Positions 52,839 to 62,373 of a stretch of 64,000 bases of DNA are shown in pieces. Origin of the DNA: Ralstonia pickettii (GTDB lineage Bacteria; Pseudomonadota; Gammaproteobacteria; Burkholderiales; Burkholderiaceae); NCBI RefSeq assembly GCF_030582395.1, contig NZ_CP104382.1:1178001-1242000 (forward strand). The letters run 5' to 3'. The notes below the pieces were generated by a model that made no database searches, was not told where the DNA came from, and was given only the letters and a program-made list of their open reading frames with translations. Each line of letters opens with the position of its first letter. Positions within the stretch are counted from its first letter, which is position 1. A program made the translations under genes and the position numbers.

Positions 52839-54887
52839 TTAGTTGTTGCTCGAAGTTTGCTTTGTAATGGCCGCAAGCTGCGTCGTCAGGTAATTGCTGG
52901 TGTTCGTCATGCTGGCCACCGCGGAGGACAACGCATTGAATTGCGTGTAGTACAGCGCTTGCTTGTTATCCAGGCGCGTCTGCATGGCGGTGATCTGGCT
53001 GGCAAGCGAAGTCAGCGAACTGTTGATCGAGTCGGTCTCGTTCTGCAACATGCCGCTGGACGACAGCAGGTTGTTCATCACCGTGTTGAGTTGGGCAGCG
53101 TAACCGCGCTGCACCGTAACCGTGCCGCGAGCGCCCAGCGGGCCGCCTGCAATCTGCACGCTCAGGCCATCCGTGGCGGAACCCGCAATCCCATACAGGC
53201 TCTGACCCGAGCCGGTCGCGGCCGCACCGTTGATGGTGCCCTGCACGTCCACACCATTGGTCGACGTCGGGCTCGCGCCGAAGAGCGACGAAGCCCCCGC
53301 GCCCGATACCGAGACCGCCGACACCGAGCCAAACTGGCTATCGGTAATGCTCAGCACGCCGCCGGCATTGGCCGACACCGATGCGTTGACCTTGGCGTTC
53401 TGCAGCGCGGTCGAAGCGTTGATCTGACTTTGAATCTGTGTGGCCAGCGTCGCGGCCGTGTAGCTGCCGGCCGCCAACGTCACGTTGACGGACACCCCGC
53501 TGATGTTGAACGCGAGCGTGTCGTTCACACCTGCCGTGATGGTCGTGTTGGCGGCGGCCGACCCTGTGAGCGTGCCCTGCGTGGCCAACTGCGTCACGTT
53601 GATGGCGTAGCTGCCGGCCTGCGTGGAATCGGAGAACGTCGGCACGCTGACGAGGGAGTCGGTGGCCGTGCCGGTACCGGCAAACAAACCGGCAACCTGG
53701 CTGGGCGACTTTGCAATGGCAGCCGACAGCTTGGTGTTGTCCACCGACAGCGTGCCGTCGGAGTTCATCGTCACGCCCACGCTGCCGAGCGACTGGTAGT
53801 TGCCGTTGCCGACCGCCTGGCCCAGCACGTCGGTAATCTGGTTGATGAGCGTCTTGGTACTCACATCGCCAGCCAGCGGGCCGTTGTTGGCCTTGTTGGC
53901 GGTATCGATGTTGGTGAGCCCGTTCAGTTGCGTACGCAGCGCGTTGTAGCCGTTCACGAAGTTGGTGACAGCCGTGGTGGTGGCGGTCGGATCGTTCGCC
54001 ACCGTCACGTTGGTGCTGCCCGTCTTGGACAGCGTGAACGACGTGCCATCCACCACGTTCGACAACGTGTTGGTCGGGCTTTGCACGGCAATGCCGTTGA
54101 TGGTGGCCAGGGCATTCTGGCCCGTGGTCACCTCGGTCAGGTTCTGTGTGCCGGCCGGATCTTGCGAGAGCAGCGATTGCAGCGTCGAGTCGCCCGACAC
54201 CGAAATCTTCATCTCCGAGCTGGAACCGCCCGCAGTGGACGTCAGCACCAGACGGTAAGGGCTGCCGCTGCCATCGTTCACGATGCTGGCCGAAACACCC
54301 AGGTTGGCCGAGTTGATTGCATCGCGGATGCCCGCCAGCGTGTTGTTGGACGAGTTGATCGTGATCGAGCCACCCGCCAGGTTGCCGTTTTGCGTGAACG
54401 TCGAGCCGGTGTACTTGCCGCCGGAAAGCGAGCCCCCCGACACCGTGCCGAACGAGAACGAAATCGTGGTCGATGCGCCGCTGCCGATGGCGGTGGTGGT
54501 GGAAGCTTGCCCCTGCGCCGCCAGCACCTGCGATTGCGCAAGCTGCGTGACATTGACCGCGTAGGAACCTGCAGGCGCCGAGCCCGTCACCGACGCGCTC
54601 AGCATCGAGGTGTCGTAGCCGCTGGCCTTCATGGCGCTGTAGTTCGACGCGCTGGTCAGGCTCGACAGCGCGGTCTGGAAGGTCGACAGCGCACTCTTGA
54701 GCGACCCCACAGCCGACAGCTGCGTCTGGTACGAGCTTTGCTGCGTCTGCAACTGCGTCAGCGGCTGGCTCTCCACCTTCATGAGGCTGGTCACCAGCGA
54801 ATTGACGTCGATGCTCGTCCCGATACCGGGAATGGAGATCGGCGGTACGTAGTTGCTGGTCGAGGAGGAGGTAGTGGTAGTCGCCAT
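52839..54887 (-). CDS. fliD: Flagellar filament cap protein FliD, long form
   Basis: The 682-residue protein is longer than enteric FliD (about 470). It has the N-terminal 'SIPGIGTSIDVNSLVTSLMKVESQPLTQLQTQQ', a D2/D3 head of Ser/Thr/Gly-rich beta sequence and the C-terminal 'LNTVMNNLLSSSGMLQNETDSINSSL'. Two flagellin-hook 'SYA(V/I)NVTQLA' motifs occur (about 107 and 430), suggesting an internal duplication. A sigma-28-like promoter lies upstream. Confidence 0.94.
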   Translation of the reverse strand: MATTTTSSSTSNYVPPISIPGIGTSIDVNSLVTSLMKVESQPLTQLQTQQSSYQTQLSAVGSLKSALSTFQTALSSLTSASNYSAMKASGYDTSMLSASVTGSAPAGSYAVNVTQLAQSQVLAAQGQASTTTAIGSGASTTISFSFGTVSGGSLSGGKYTGSTFTQNGNLAGGSITINSSNNTLAGIRDAINSANLGVSASIVNDGSGSPYRLVLTSTAGGSSSEMKISVSGDSTLQSLLSQDPAGTQNLTEVTTGQNALATINGIAVQSPTNTLSNVVDGTSFTLSKTGSTNVTVANDPTATTTAVTNFVNGYNALRTQLNGLTNIDTANKANNGPLAGDVSTKTLINQITDVLGQAVGNGNYQSLGSVGVTMNSDGTLSVDNTKLSAAIAKSPSQVAGLFAGTGTATDSLVSVPTFSDSTQAGSYAINVTQLATQGTLTGSAAANTTITAGVNDTLAFNISGVSVNVTLAAGSYTAATLATQIQSQINASTALQNAKVNASVSANAGGVLSITDSQFGSVSAVSVSGAGASSLFGASPTSTNGVDVQGTINGAAATGSGQSLYGIAGSATDGLSVQIAGGPLGARGTVTVQRGYAAQLNTVMNNLLSSSGMLQNETDSINSSLTSLASQITAMQTRLDNKQALYYTQFNALSSAVASMTNTSNYLTTQLAAITKQTSSNN

Positions 54888-54930
54888 GATCGGGTCCGAT
54901 AAGCATCTGCGCCGGCGGAAGTCTCTCTAC

Positions 54931-54957
54931 ACAACGGCACTGGCTGCCGCTTCTTTA
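54931..54957 (-). promoter_or_regulatory. Possible sigma-28 promoter of fliD
   Basis: On the minus strand TAAA (54957-54954), 15 bases, then GCCGTTGT (54938-54931). The -35 and first half of the -10 match the TAAA-N15-GCCGATAA consensus. Confidence 0.45.
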
Positions 54958-55006
54958 GGGCCGGTTATGCAGGCGCCACCCACGAAGAAGTGGGGTATCC
55001 GACAAA

Positions 55007-55040
55007 AGAAAAAAGGCCGACGCCCCGAGGAGCGCCGGCC
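55007..55040 (-). terminator. Rho-independent terminator of fliC
   Basis: GGCCGGCGC (55040-55032) pairs with GCGTCGGCC (55023-55015) with one mismatch on the minus strand, followed by TTTTTTCTTTTG. It lies 45 bases past the fliC stop. Confidence 0.8.
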
Positions 55041-55084
55041 CTTGGCCCAACCGCCAGGCGGCTGGACTGCATTCAACTGCCTGA

Positions 55085-55906
55085 TTAGCCCTTCAGCAGG
55101 CTCAGAATGCTGTTCGGTGCCGAGTTGGCTTGCGCCAGCATCGCCGTACCCGCTTGCTGCAGGATGTTCTGACGCGTCATGTTCGACGTTTCCGACGCAT
55201 AGTCCGTATCGATCAAGGACGACTTGGCTGCCGACAGCGCAGTGTTGTTCGACGTCAGCGTGTTGATCGTCGAGGTCAGACCGCTTTGCTGAGCACCCAG
55301 GTTGGCGCGAGCCGCCTTCAGGTTGGTCAGGTCGGTGTCGATGGCTGCCTGTGCGGCGGTCGCGTTGGCGGTCGAGGTCACGCTCGTGCCGGTCAGCGTG
55401 CCGAAGCTCGCCAGGTTGGCGTTAGTGACCGTGGTCACATCGGTCGACGCATTCTGGCCGTATTGGAACGTCGTGGACGTGACCGAACCGTCGAACAGCT
55501 TGTTGCCGTTGTAGTTCGCGTTGGTCTCGATGTTCTTGTTGGCGGTGGCCAGCTTCTGGTATTCCTTGTCCAGGTTGGCCTGGTCGGTGGTCGACAGACC
55601 GCCGTTGTTGGCTTCCACAGCCAGTTGGCGCATACGTTGCAGGTTGTTTTCAACCTGGCCCAGGTACGAGTCGGCCGTTTGCAGATACGACATCGCCTGG
55701 TTGGAGTTCTGGATACCTTGCGTTTGCGAGTTCAGCGTGGTGGTCAGGCTGGAGGCCACAGCATAAGCAGCGGCGTCGTCCTTGGCGCTGTTCACGCGCA
55801 GGCCGGTCGACAGACGTTCCAGCGAGGTCTGCAGGGCATCCTTCGATGCCGACAGTGCTTGCTGCGTTTGCAGGGACGAGATGTTGGTATTAAGGCTGAG
55901 GGACAT
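55085..55906 (-). CDS. fliC: Flagellin
   Basis: The 273-residue flagellin has the conserved ends 'SLSLNTNISSLQTQQALSASKDALQTSLERLSTGLRVNSAKDDAA' and 'SETSNMTRQNILQQAGTAMLAQANSAPNSILSLL'. The central variable part is short and rich in Thr, Ser, Ala and Asn (about 150-195), the part exposed on the filament and a natural O-glycosylation target. A sigma-28 promoter and a strong terminator frame the gene. Confidence 0.97.
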   Translation of the reverse strand: MSLSLNTNISSLQTQQALSASKDALQTSLERLSTGLRVNSAKDDAAAYAVASSLTTTLNSQTQGIQNSNQAMSYLQTADSYLGQVENNLQRMRQLAVEANNGGLSTTDQANLDKEYQKLATANKNIETNANYNGNKLFDGSVTSTTFQYGQNASTDVTTVTNANLASFGTLTGTSVTSTANATAAQAAIDTDLTNLKAARANLGAQQSGLTSTINTLTSNNTALSAAKSSLIDTDYASETSNMTRQNILQQAGTAMLAQANSAPNSILSLLKG

Positions 55907-56015
55907 GACGGCTCCTAAGTTTCCCGATGGTTTGTTGCCCGTGTTTGCTAATTCCGGCTAGGCCGGGCAACGTGACCTGCAACTTGAAGGGGATCAGGTC
56001 TGCGTTGTACTCAGG

Positions 56016-56042
56016 TTATCGGTGGCCTCTGAGGAAAGTTTA
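56016..56042 (-). promoter_or_regulatory. Sigma-28 promoter of fliC
   Basis: On the minus strand TAAA (56042-56039), exactly 15 bases, then ACCGATAA (56023-56016). This matches the FliA consensus TAAA-N15-GCCGATAA at 11 of 12 positions. It lies 110 bases before the fliC start. Confidence 0.85.
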
Positions 56043-56312
56043 GGGTCGCCTTGACAAATTTGTGCGTCGGCGGCGGTTTGGGCTTGCGGCCGCCTGACTT
56101 GCGACACCCCTCCAAAAGAGGCGGTGCGCCTGCTTCTTGGCCGGCAGGCCCTCGGCTATACTCGTTCGATCAGTTCATAGGCGCCTGCATCTCTCTATAT
56201 AGAGCGCCACATACGGCACAGATGGGGAGTTGCAAGCCCGCCGGACGGCCCAAGGCCTGCCGGCGGAAAGAAGAGCTCGAAGCGAGCCCGCGTTTGACCC
56301 GCAACACCCACC
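56043..56312. other. Intergenic region between fliC and the LuxR-type gene
   Basis: No gene seen. It holds a perfect palindrome CTCTATATAGAG (56193-56204) inside a larger hairpin, which may be a regulatory site for the following gene. Confidence 0.4.
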
Positions 56313-56948
56313 ATGCTCAATGTCCTGATCGTCGAACCGCACGATATTGCCCGTGTCGGCCTGCGCCAGATCCTCAAGGATTCACGACTGGCCCGCCAGA
56401 TCGAAGCCGTGCCGGACCTGCGCGATGCCAACAACGACCTCCTCGCCCAGCGCGAGTGGGACGTCATGCTCTTCTCGGTGGAATCGGCCACCGGAGACGA
56501 ATTCCAGACCATCAAGACCGTGCGTCAACAGCACGCCCGCCTGGCTGTCCTGGCGCTGGGTCGGCACCCTGAAGCGCTGCTGGCCGTGCGGGCCCTCAAG
56601 GCGGGCGCCGCCGGCTATCTGCCGATGGACGCGAGCCAGCCGCAGCTTCTGGCCGCTGTCAACGCCATCTCCAAGGGCAAGAAATACTTGCCTTCGGACC
56701 TTGTGGAAGTCCTGGCCGACAACCTGAATGTCGACTGGGACAAGCCCCGCCACGACATCCTGTCCGACCGCGAATTCCAGACCCTGCGCATGCTCGGCTC
56801 CGGCCGCACGCTGGGCGAGATTGCCGAGGCACTGCAGATCAGTGTCAAGACAGTGAGCGTCTATCGGGGGCGCGTGCTCTCGAAGATGAAGCTGCGCAAC
56901 AACGCCGAGCTGACCATGTACGTGGTCAGCAACAGCTTGCAGATCTGA
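56313..56948 (+). CDS. LuxR/NarL-type regulator with a degenerate receiver domain
   Basis: The 211-residue protein has a CheY-like N-terminal half and a LuxR helix-turn-helix C-terminal half ('LSDREFQTLRMLGSGRTLGEIAEALQISVKTVSVYRGRVLSKMKL'-type). The phosphate-accepting Asp, normally at the end of beta3, is Ser55 ('WDVMLFSVES'), and the acidic pair 'DD' is 'EP' ('VEPHD'). It is therefore probably an aspartate-less, phosphorylation-independent regulator. It sits between fliC and fliL, so a flagellar role is possible. Confidence 0.87.
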   Translation: MLNVLIVEPHDIARVGLRQILKDSRLARQIEAVPDLRDANNDLLAQREWDVMLFSVESATGDEFQTIKTVRQQHARLAVLALGRHPEALLAVRALKAGAAGYLPMDASQPQLLAAVNAISKGKKYLPSDLVEVLADNLNVDWDKPRHDILSDREFQTLRMLGSGRTLGEIAEALQISVKTVSVYRGRVLSKMKLRNNAELTMYVVSNSLQI

Positions 56949-56953
56949 GCACG

Positions 56954-58828
56954 CTATGAGAACCGCGGGACACGCTCGCCGTAACGGCGGGCGTTCTCGC
57001 GCACGAGGTCCTGCACCGCTGCCGGCTCCAGCGGCCGCGTCAGCAGATAGCCCTGAAACTCGTCGCAGCCGACTTCGCGCAAGAATTCAAGCTGGCCGAG
57101 GGTTTCCACGCCTTCGGCCACGGTCTTCATTCCCATGGCTTGCGCCATCATGATGATGGCCCGCGTGATGGCCGCGCGCTCGACCACGTGCGGCAGGTCT
57201 TGCACGAACGACCGGTCGATCTTCAGCGTATCGATCGGGAAGCGGTGCAGATACGACAGCGATGAATATCCGGTACCGAAATCGTCCAGCGCCAGCGATA
57301 CGCCCATCGCGCGCAGCTCGGTCAGCAGCGCATGCAATGACGGATCGTCGCGAATCAGAATGCCTTCGGTCATCTCCAGCTCGACCGCGTTGCCGGGCAA
57401 GCCGCTGGTCAATAGCGCGCCACGCACCATCCCGCTCAACTGCCCGGAACTGAATGCCTGGCCCGACAGGTTGATCGACATGCGCAAGTCCGGCAGCCCG
57501 ATGCGGCGCCAGCGCGCAAGCTGGTCGCAGGCGGCGCGCAGAATCCAGCGGTCGATCTCGACGATGAGGCCGGTTTCTTCGGCGTCCTGAATGAACTGGC
57601 CGGGCATCAAGCGGCCGAAGTCGGCCGAGTTCCAGCGGATGAGCGCTTCCACGCTGACGATACGGCCGCTCCTTACATCCACGCGCGGCTGGTAGTCGGC
57701 GTAGAACTCGTTGCGGTCGCCCGCGCGGCGCAGGCCCGATTCAATGCGGAAGCGGCGCGAGACGCGGTCGTCCAGGTCGCTGGTAAAGGTCTGGAAGTTA
57801 TTGCGCCCACGCTCCTTGGCCAGGTACATGGCGGCGTCGGCCTTGCGCAGCAGCGTGTTCGGATCGTCGCCGTCGTGCGGTGCCACGGCAATCCCGATCG
57901 ACACGCCCAGATACAGCTCCTGCCCCTCAATATGGAAGGGCGCGCTGATGGCCGAGAGGATGCGCTCGGCCACGCGCCGCGTGCCCAGGCCATCGAGCGC
58001 CTCGAGCATGACGACAAATTCGTCGCCACCCAGGCGCGCGACGGTGTCGGCTTCACGTGCGCAGGCCTGCAGGCGGGCCGCCACTTCGCGGAGCAGCATG
58101 TCGCCAAACTGGTGGCCCAGCGTGTCGTTGACGTTCTTGAAACGATCCAGGTCCAGAAACATGACCGAGACGCGTGACTGGTTGCGGCGCGCAAGCGCCA
58201 GCGCGTGCTCCAGCCGGTCTTCCAGCGCAGAGCGGTTCAGCAGCCCGGTCAACGTGTCGTGCGTAGCGAGATGTCGGATGCGCTGCTGCGCTTCGCGGAT
58301 CTGCGTGATGTCGACCAGCGACACCAGCACCGAATAGGGCGTGGCGCCGGCTTCCGAGGCGCGCGCCGAGGCCGTCATCGAATGGCCGCCATCGGCAAAC
58401 AGTGGCGTCCAGTTGCTGGAAACCCACACCGTGCGGCCATCTACGCAGTGCATTCCGAAAATCTGGTTCAACTGCGGCTGGCCCTCGGCGATCACGTCCT
58501 GATCGGGCCAGTCCGCCTCGTGGATGGAGGCGTCGAATTCGTCCACGGCAGAGGTGACCACCGTGGGCAGCAGGCGCCCCACCAGCGCTTCCACCGGCAA
58601 ACCCAGCAGCCGCGCGGCGCTCGGGTTGGCATAGGTGACGCGGCGATCCGCCCCGCACACGAGGATGCCCTCCGTCAGCGCATTGACCATCGACAGCAGG
58701 TCCAGCTTCGGGCAGAAGCCCGGCAGTGCGCCGCGTGCAGGACAGTCAGCCGGCAAGCCATCGGCATCGACGTGCGCAAGGTCAACACGGGTGGGAAAGG
58801 GCAAGGAATTCAAGGCGGCTTCCGGCAA
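56954..58828 (-). CDS. PAS-GGDEF-EAL protein (cyclic-di-GMP metabolism)
   Basis: The 624-residue soluble protein has a PAS domain (about 45-175), a GGDEF domain with intact 'GGDEF' (267-271) and an upstream I-site 'READ' (258-261), and an EAL domain ('VEALIRW' near 394; 'DDFGTGYSSLSYL' and 'LKIDRSFV'). Both catalytic halves look intact, so it may make and/or degrade cyclic di-GMP. Between flagellar operons it likely affects motility. It ends 5 bases from the convergent LuxR-type gene. Confidence 0.92.
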   Translation of the reverse strand: MPEAALNSLPFPTRVDLAHVDADGLPADCPARGALPGFCPKLDLLSMVNALTEGILVCGADRRVTYANPSAARLLGLPVEALVGRLLPTVVTSAVDEFDASIHEADWPDQDVIAEGQPQLNQIFGMHCVDGRTVWVSSNWTPLFADGGHSMTASARASEAGATPYSVLVSLVDITQIREAQQRIRHLATHDTLTGLLNRSALEDRLEHALALARRNQSRVSVMFLDLDRFKNVNDTLGHQFGDMLLREVAARLQACAREADTVARLGGDEFVVMLEALDGLGTRRVAERILSAISAPFHIEGQELYLGVSIGIAVAPHDGDDPNTLLRKADAAMYLAKERGRNNFQTFTSDLDDRVSRRFRIESGLRRAGDRNEFYADYQPRVDVRSGRIVSVEALIRWNSADFGRLMPGQFIQDAEETGLIVEIDRWILRAACDQLARWRRIGLPDLRMSINLSGQAFSSGQLSGMVRGALLTSGLPGNAVELEMTEGILIRDDPSLHALLTELRAMGVSLALDDFGTGYSSLSYLHRFPIDTLKIDRSFVQDLPHVVERAAITRAIIMMAQAMGMKTVAEGVETLGQLEFLREVGCDEFQGYLLTRPLEPAAVQDLVRENARRYGERVPRFS

Positions 58829-59201
58829 GGCAACGCAGATATGCAGGGCCGGAACGTACCGGCGCCTTCCCTTATTACAACGGCAGGCGCGGGCAAATCT
58901 TTCGGGCCAGCGTCACTTTTCGGCATGCCCCTGCACCGGCGGGGACGGAGTGCACTGCGGCAGGCCTCATCGCCCCAAAAAGTGACTCTTTATTTACTTA
59001 TGGCGCGAACTACAGGCGACACCGTCCACCGCAAACGCCCGAGATAAGCGGGATTGACCGCGTTTCTTGCTGGAATGAGCTGGACAGAGGTGGGGAAGAA
59101 TGCCATCCGAGAACCCGACTCTGTACGTTGCGTTGTTTTACGGTGTCTTGCGCGACGCGAGCCGGGAAAGCCCACCCCCCCTTAGTCCCCGAGTGATCCC
59201 C

Positions 59202-59696
59202 ATGGCTGAAGCTGCTGCCACTACCGCCCCCGCCCCCGCAAAGGGCGGCTCCACCAAGCTGCTGCTGATCATCCTGATCGTGCTCCTGCTCGTCGGCATG
59301 GGCGGCGGCGCCGCCTGGTTCTTCCTCGGAGGCGGCACTCACGCCGCGTCCGGCCCCGCCGCACCGCCCAAGCCGAAAGAGCCGGTGTTCGTGCCGATGG
59401 AAACGCTGACCGTCAATCTGCAGCCCGAAGAGGGCAACGACCGTTATCTGCAGATCGGCATCACGTTCAAGAGCTTCGACAAGCATGCCGAAGAACAGAT
59501 CAAGACCTACACGCCGGAACTGCGCAGCAAGGTCCTGATGCTGCTGGCCAGCAAGACGCCCACCGAGCTGTATCCGGCAGATGGCAAGGTCAAGCTGGCC
59601 AAGGAAATCGTTGAACTGTGCGAACACGTCTTCAAGGCTGTCGGCAAGGAATCGCCGGTTGCAGATGTCTTGTTCACCAACTTTGTGATCCAGTGA
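59202..59696 (+). CDS. fliL: Flagellar basal body-associated protein FliL
   Basis: The start at 59202 is chosen because the sequence upstream is not FliL-like. The 164-residue protein has one N-terminal membrane segment ('LLLIILIVLLLVGMGGGAAWFFL'-type, about 19-42). The periplasmic part has 'FVPMETLTVNLQPEEGNDRYLQIGITFK'. It is part of the stator region. The first gene of the fliLMNOPQR operon. Confidence 0.93.
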   Translation: MAEAAATTAPAPAKGGSTKLLLIILIVLLLVGMGGGAAWFFLGGGTHAASGPAAPPKPKEPVFVPMETLTVNLQPEEGNDRYLQIGITFKSFDKHAEEQIKTYTPELRSKVLMLLASKTPTELYPADGKVKLAKEIVELCEHVFKAVGKESPVADVLFTNFVIQ

Positions 59697-59697
59697 C

Positions 59698-60708
59698 ATG
59701 CTCAAGGAAGAGTTTCTTTCCCAGGAGGAAATCGACGCGCTCCTGAAGGGCGTGTCCGATGACGCGGACGACGACCCCGTCGAAGCCGCCGACCCCTCGG
59801 GCATACGCTCGTACAACCTGGGCTCGCAGGAGCGCATCGTCCGTGGGCGCATGCCCACGCTCGAAATCATCAACGAGCGGTTCGCGCGCAACTGGCGCAT
59901 CGGGCTGTTCAACTTCATGCGGCGCAACGCGGAGATCTCCGTCGGGCCGGTGAAGGTGCAGAAGTACAGCGAGTTCATCCGCAACCTGGTGGTGCCGACT
60001 TCGCTCAACCTCGTGCACGTCAAGCCGCTGCGCGGCACGGCGCTGTTCGTGTTCGACCCCAATCTGATCTTCCTGGTGGTCGACAACCTGTTCGGCGGCG
60101 ATGGCCGCTTCCACATGCGCGTGGAAGGCCGCGACTTTACCGACGTCGAGCAGCGCATCATCCAGCGCATGCTGCACCTCGTCTTCGAGCACTACGCCAA
60201 GGCGTGGCAGCCGGTCTACCCGATCGATTTCGAATTCCTGCGCATGGAAATGCACACCGAGTTCGCCAACGTGGCCACGCCCAATGAAGTGGTGGTCACC
60301 ACCAGCTTCAGCATCGAGCTGGGCAGCAACGGCGGCGACGTGCACATCTGCATGCCCTACACAATGATCGAGCCGATCCGCGACCGGCTCACTTCCGCCA
60401 TCCAGGGCGAAGCGCTGGAAGTGGACAAGCGTTGGCTGCGACTGCTGTCGCAACAGGTGCAGACCGCCGAGGTCGAACTGATTGCCGACCTCGCCACGGC
60501 CAAGGTGCAGGTGTCGGACATCCTGAACATGAAGGTGGGCGACGTCATTCCGCTGGAGCTGGATGACTGCGTGACCGCCAAGGTAGACGGCGTGCCCGTC
60601 ATGGAATGCAACTACGGCACGTTCAACGGCCAATACGCGCTGCGGGTCAACCGCATGCTGAATATGAGCGGCAGCGAGTCTGCCACGGAGTCTGACGATG
60701 ACAACTGA
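59698..60708 (+). CDS. fliM: Flagellar motor switch protein FliM
   Basis: The start lies 1 base after the fliL stop. The 336-residue protein shows the N-terminal CheY-binding 'EFLSQEEIDALLKG', the middle 'LGSQERIVRGRMPTLEIINERFARNWRIGLFNFMRR' and the C-terminal SPOA domain. It forms the C-ring with FliG and FliN. Confidence 0.97.
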   Translation: MLKEEFLSQEEIDALLKGVSDDADDDPVEAADPSGIRSYNLGSQERIVRGRMPTLEIINERFARNWRIGLFNFMRRNAEISVGPVKVQKYSEFIRNLVVPTSLNLVHVKPLRGTALFVFDPNLIFLVVDNLFGGDGRFHMRVEGRDFTDVEQRIIQRMLHLVFEHYAKAWQPVYPIDFEFLRMEMHTEFANVATPNEVVVTTSFSIELGSNGGDVHICMPYTMIEPIRDRLTSAIQGEALEVDKRWLRLLSQQVQTAEVELIADLATAKVQVSDILNMKVGDVIPLELDDCVTAKVDGVPVMECNYGTFNGQYALRVNRMLNMSGSESATESDDDN

Positions 60709-61138
60709 ACCGACCATGAACCCCGAAGCCAACGCCGACGACGTCGATGTCGAGATGACGATGGAAGAGGCCATGGCCCTGGAAGCCGCGCAGCGTGCGG
60801 CGGCCAACCCGCCGGCCGCCGAGTCCAGCCCGGTGTTCAAGCCCCTGACGGCCGATGGCCTGGGTGCTGCGCAGCGCAACGACATCGACATGATCCTGGA
60901 CATCCCCGTGCAGCTGACGGTGGAACTGGGCCGCACCAAGGTGCCCATCAAGAACCTGCTGCAGCTTGCGCAGGGTTCGGTGGTGGAACTCGACGCACTG
61001 GCCGGTGAGCCGATGGATGTCCTTGTCAACGGTTACCTGATCGCCCAAGGTGAAGTGGTGGTCGTCAACGAGAAGTTCGGCATCCGCCTGACCGACATCA
61101 TCACGCCGTCGGAACGCATCCGTAAGTTGAACCGTTAA
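60698..61138 (+). CDS. fliN: Flagellar motor switch protein FliN
   Basis: The start overlaps fliM by 11 bases. The 146-residue protein has an acidic N-terminus (1-60) and a SPOA domain with 'DMILDIPVQLTVELGRTKVPIKNLLQLAQGSVVELD' and 'DVLVNGYLIAQGEVVVVNEKFGIRLTDII', the FliN pattern. Confidence 0.97.
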   Translation: MTTEPTMNPEANADDVDVEMTMEEAMALEAAQRAAANPPAAESSPVFKPLTADGLGAAQRNDIDMILDIPVQLTVELGRTKVPIKNLLQLAQGSVVELDALAGEPMDVLVNGYLIAQGEVVVVNEKFGIRLTDIITPSERIRKLNR

Positions 61139-61206
61139 GCCGCACAAATACGCCGTCACTCGGCACCCTGACAGCAACCAATGCTCCCCCCGGGCAAGGT
61201 GTTGAA

Positions 61207-61608
61207 ATGAACCATGCAGTGGATTGGGCCCGCACCCTAGGCGGGCTGTTTGTAGTATTGGCGATGATCGTGGCGGCCGGCTGGCTGCTGCGCCGCCTGC
61301 AGCAGCGCGCGGGCATGGGCCCCGCGGGTATGGGCCGGCGCCGCAGCCAGGTGATTACCGTGGTCGCGCAGCAGATGCTGGGCGCGCGCGAGAAGGTTGT
61401 CGTCGTCGATGTGGAAGGCACATGGCTCGTGCTGGGCGTCACGCAGCAGCACGTGCAGACGCTCCACACGCTGCCGCGCCCGGCAGAAGCCGCTTCCACC
61501 CCGGACGACCCATCCGGCGACGGCACTTCCGGCTCCGGCAAGCCACCCCGCTTTGCCGATGCACTGTCCATCCAGCTCAAGCGTCACCTGACGGGGAAGT
61601 CGGAATGA
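61207..61608 (+). CDS. fliO: Flagellar biosynthesis protein FliO
   Basis: This 133-residue protein has one membrane segment (about 12-32, '[20 protein letters not shown]') and a small cytoplasmic beta domain with '[23 protein letters not shown]'. It helps assemble FliP in the export gate. It overlaps fliP by 4 bases. Confidence 0.9.
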   Translation: MNHAVDWARTLGGLFVVLAMIVAAGWLLRRLQQRAGMGPAGMGRRRSQVITVVAQQMLGAREKVVVVDVEGTWLVLGVTQQHVQTLHTLPRPAEAASTPDDPSGDGTSGSGKPPRFADALSIQLKRHLTGKSE

Positions 61609-62354
61609 ACGTGCGTATCTTCCTCCGTTGCCTGATGGCGTTGGCGCTGCTGGGCGCTGCGCCCGCGGTGTTTGCACAGGCACAACCGGGTCTGCCGCTG
61701 CTCACGGGCACCGCCGGCGGCCAGAGCTATTCCCTGCCCGTGCAGACGCTGGTCTTCCTGACGTCGCTCGGGTTTCTGCCGGCCATCATTCTGATGATGA
61801 GCAGCTTCACGCGCATCATCATCGTGCTGTCGCTGCTGCGCCATGCGCTCGGCACGCAAACCACGCCGCCCAATCAGGTGCTGATCGGGCTGGCGCTGTT
61901 CCTCACGTTTTTCGTCATGTCGCCGGTGCTCGACAAGGTGTACACCGACGCCTACGTGCCGCTGCGCGACAGCAAGATCACCGTCGAGAAGGCCATGGAC
62001 ACGGCCGCCACGCCGCTGCGCCAGTTCATGCTCAAGCAGACGCGCGAGCCCGACCTCGCCCTGTTCGTCAAGATGGGCAACATGCCGGCCATCGCCTCGC
62101 CCGAGCAAACGCCCATGCGTGCGCTCATCCCGGCCTTCGTCACGAGCGAGCTGAAAAGCGCGTTCCAGATCGGGTTCGCCATCTTCATCCCGTTCCTGGT
62201 GATCGACATCGTGGTGGCGGCCGTGTTGATGTCGATGGGGATGATGATGGTCACGCCATCGATCTTCTCGCTGCCGTTCAAGATCATGCTGTTCGTGCTG
62301 GTGGATGGCTGGCACCTGCTGCTGGGCTCCCTGGCCCAGAGCTTTGTGCAATGA
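61605..62354 (+). CDS. fliP: Flagellar export gate protein FliP
   Basis: The 249-residue protein has a signal-like N-terminus and four membrane segments, with '[42 protein letters not shown]' and '[27 protein letters not shown]'. It forms the central gate pentamer with FliQ and FliR. Confidence 0.97.
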   Translation: MNVRIFLRCLMALALLGAAPAVFAQAQPGLPLLTGTAGGQSYSLPVQTLVFLTSLGFLPAIILMMSSFTRIIIVLSLLRHALGTQTTPPNQVLIGLALFLTFFVMSPVLDKVYTDAYVPLRDSKITVEKAMDTAATPLRQFMLKQTREPDLALFVKMGNMPAIASPEQTPMRALIPAFVTSELKSAFQIGFAIFIPFLVIDIVVAAVLMSMGMMMVTPSIFSLPFKIMLFVLVDGWHLLLGSLAQSFVQ

Positions 62355-62373
62355 GCGCCGATAGGAAACCGAC

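Noticed and set aside
52260-54902. 880-codon open frame antisense to fliD
   Set aside because: Composition is Arg/Gly/Val/His-rich with no domain; fliD on the opposite strand has strong family motifs.
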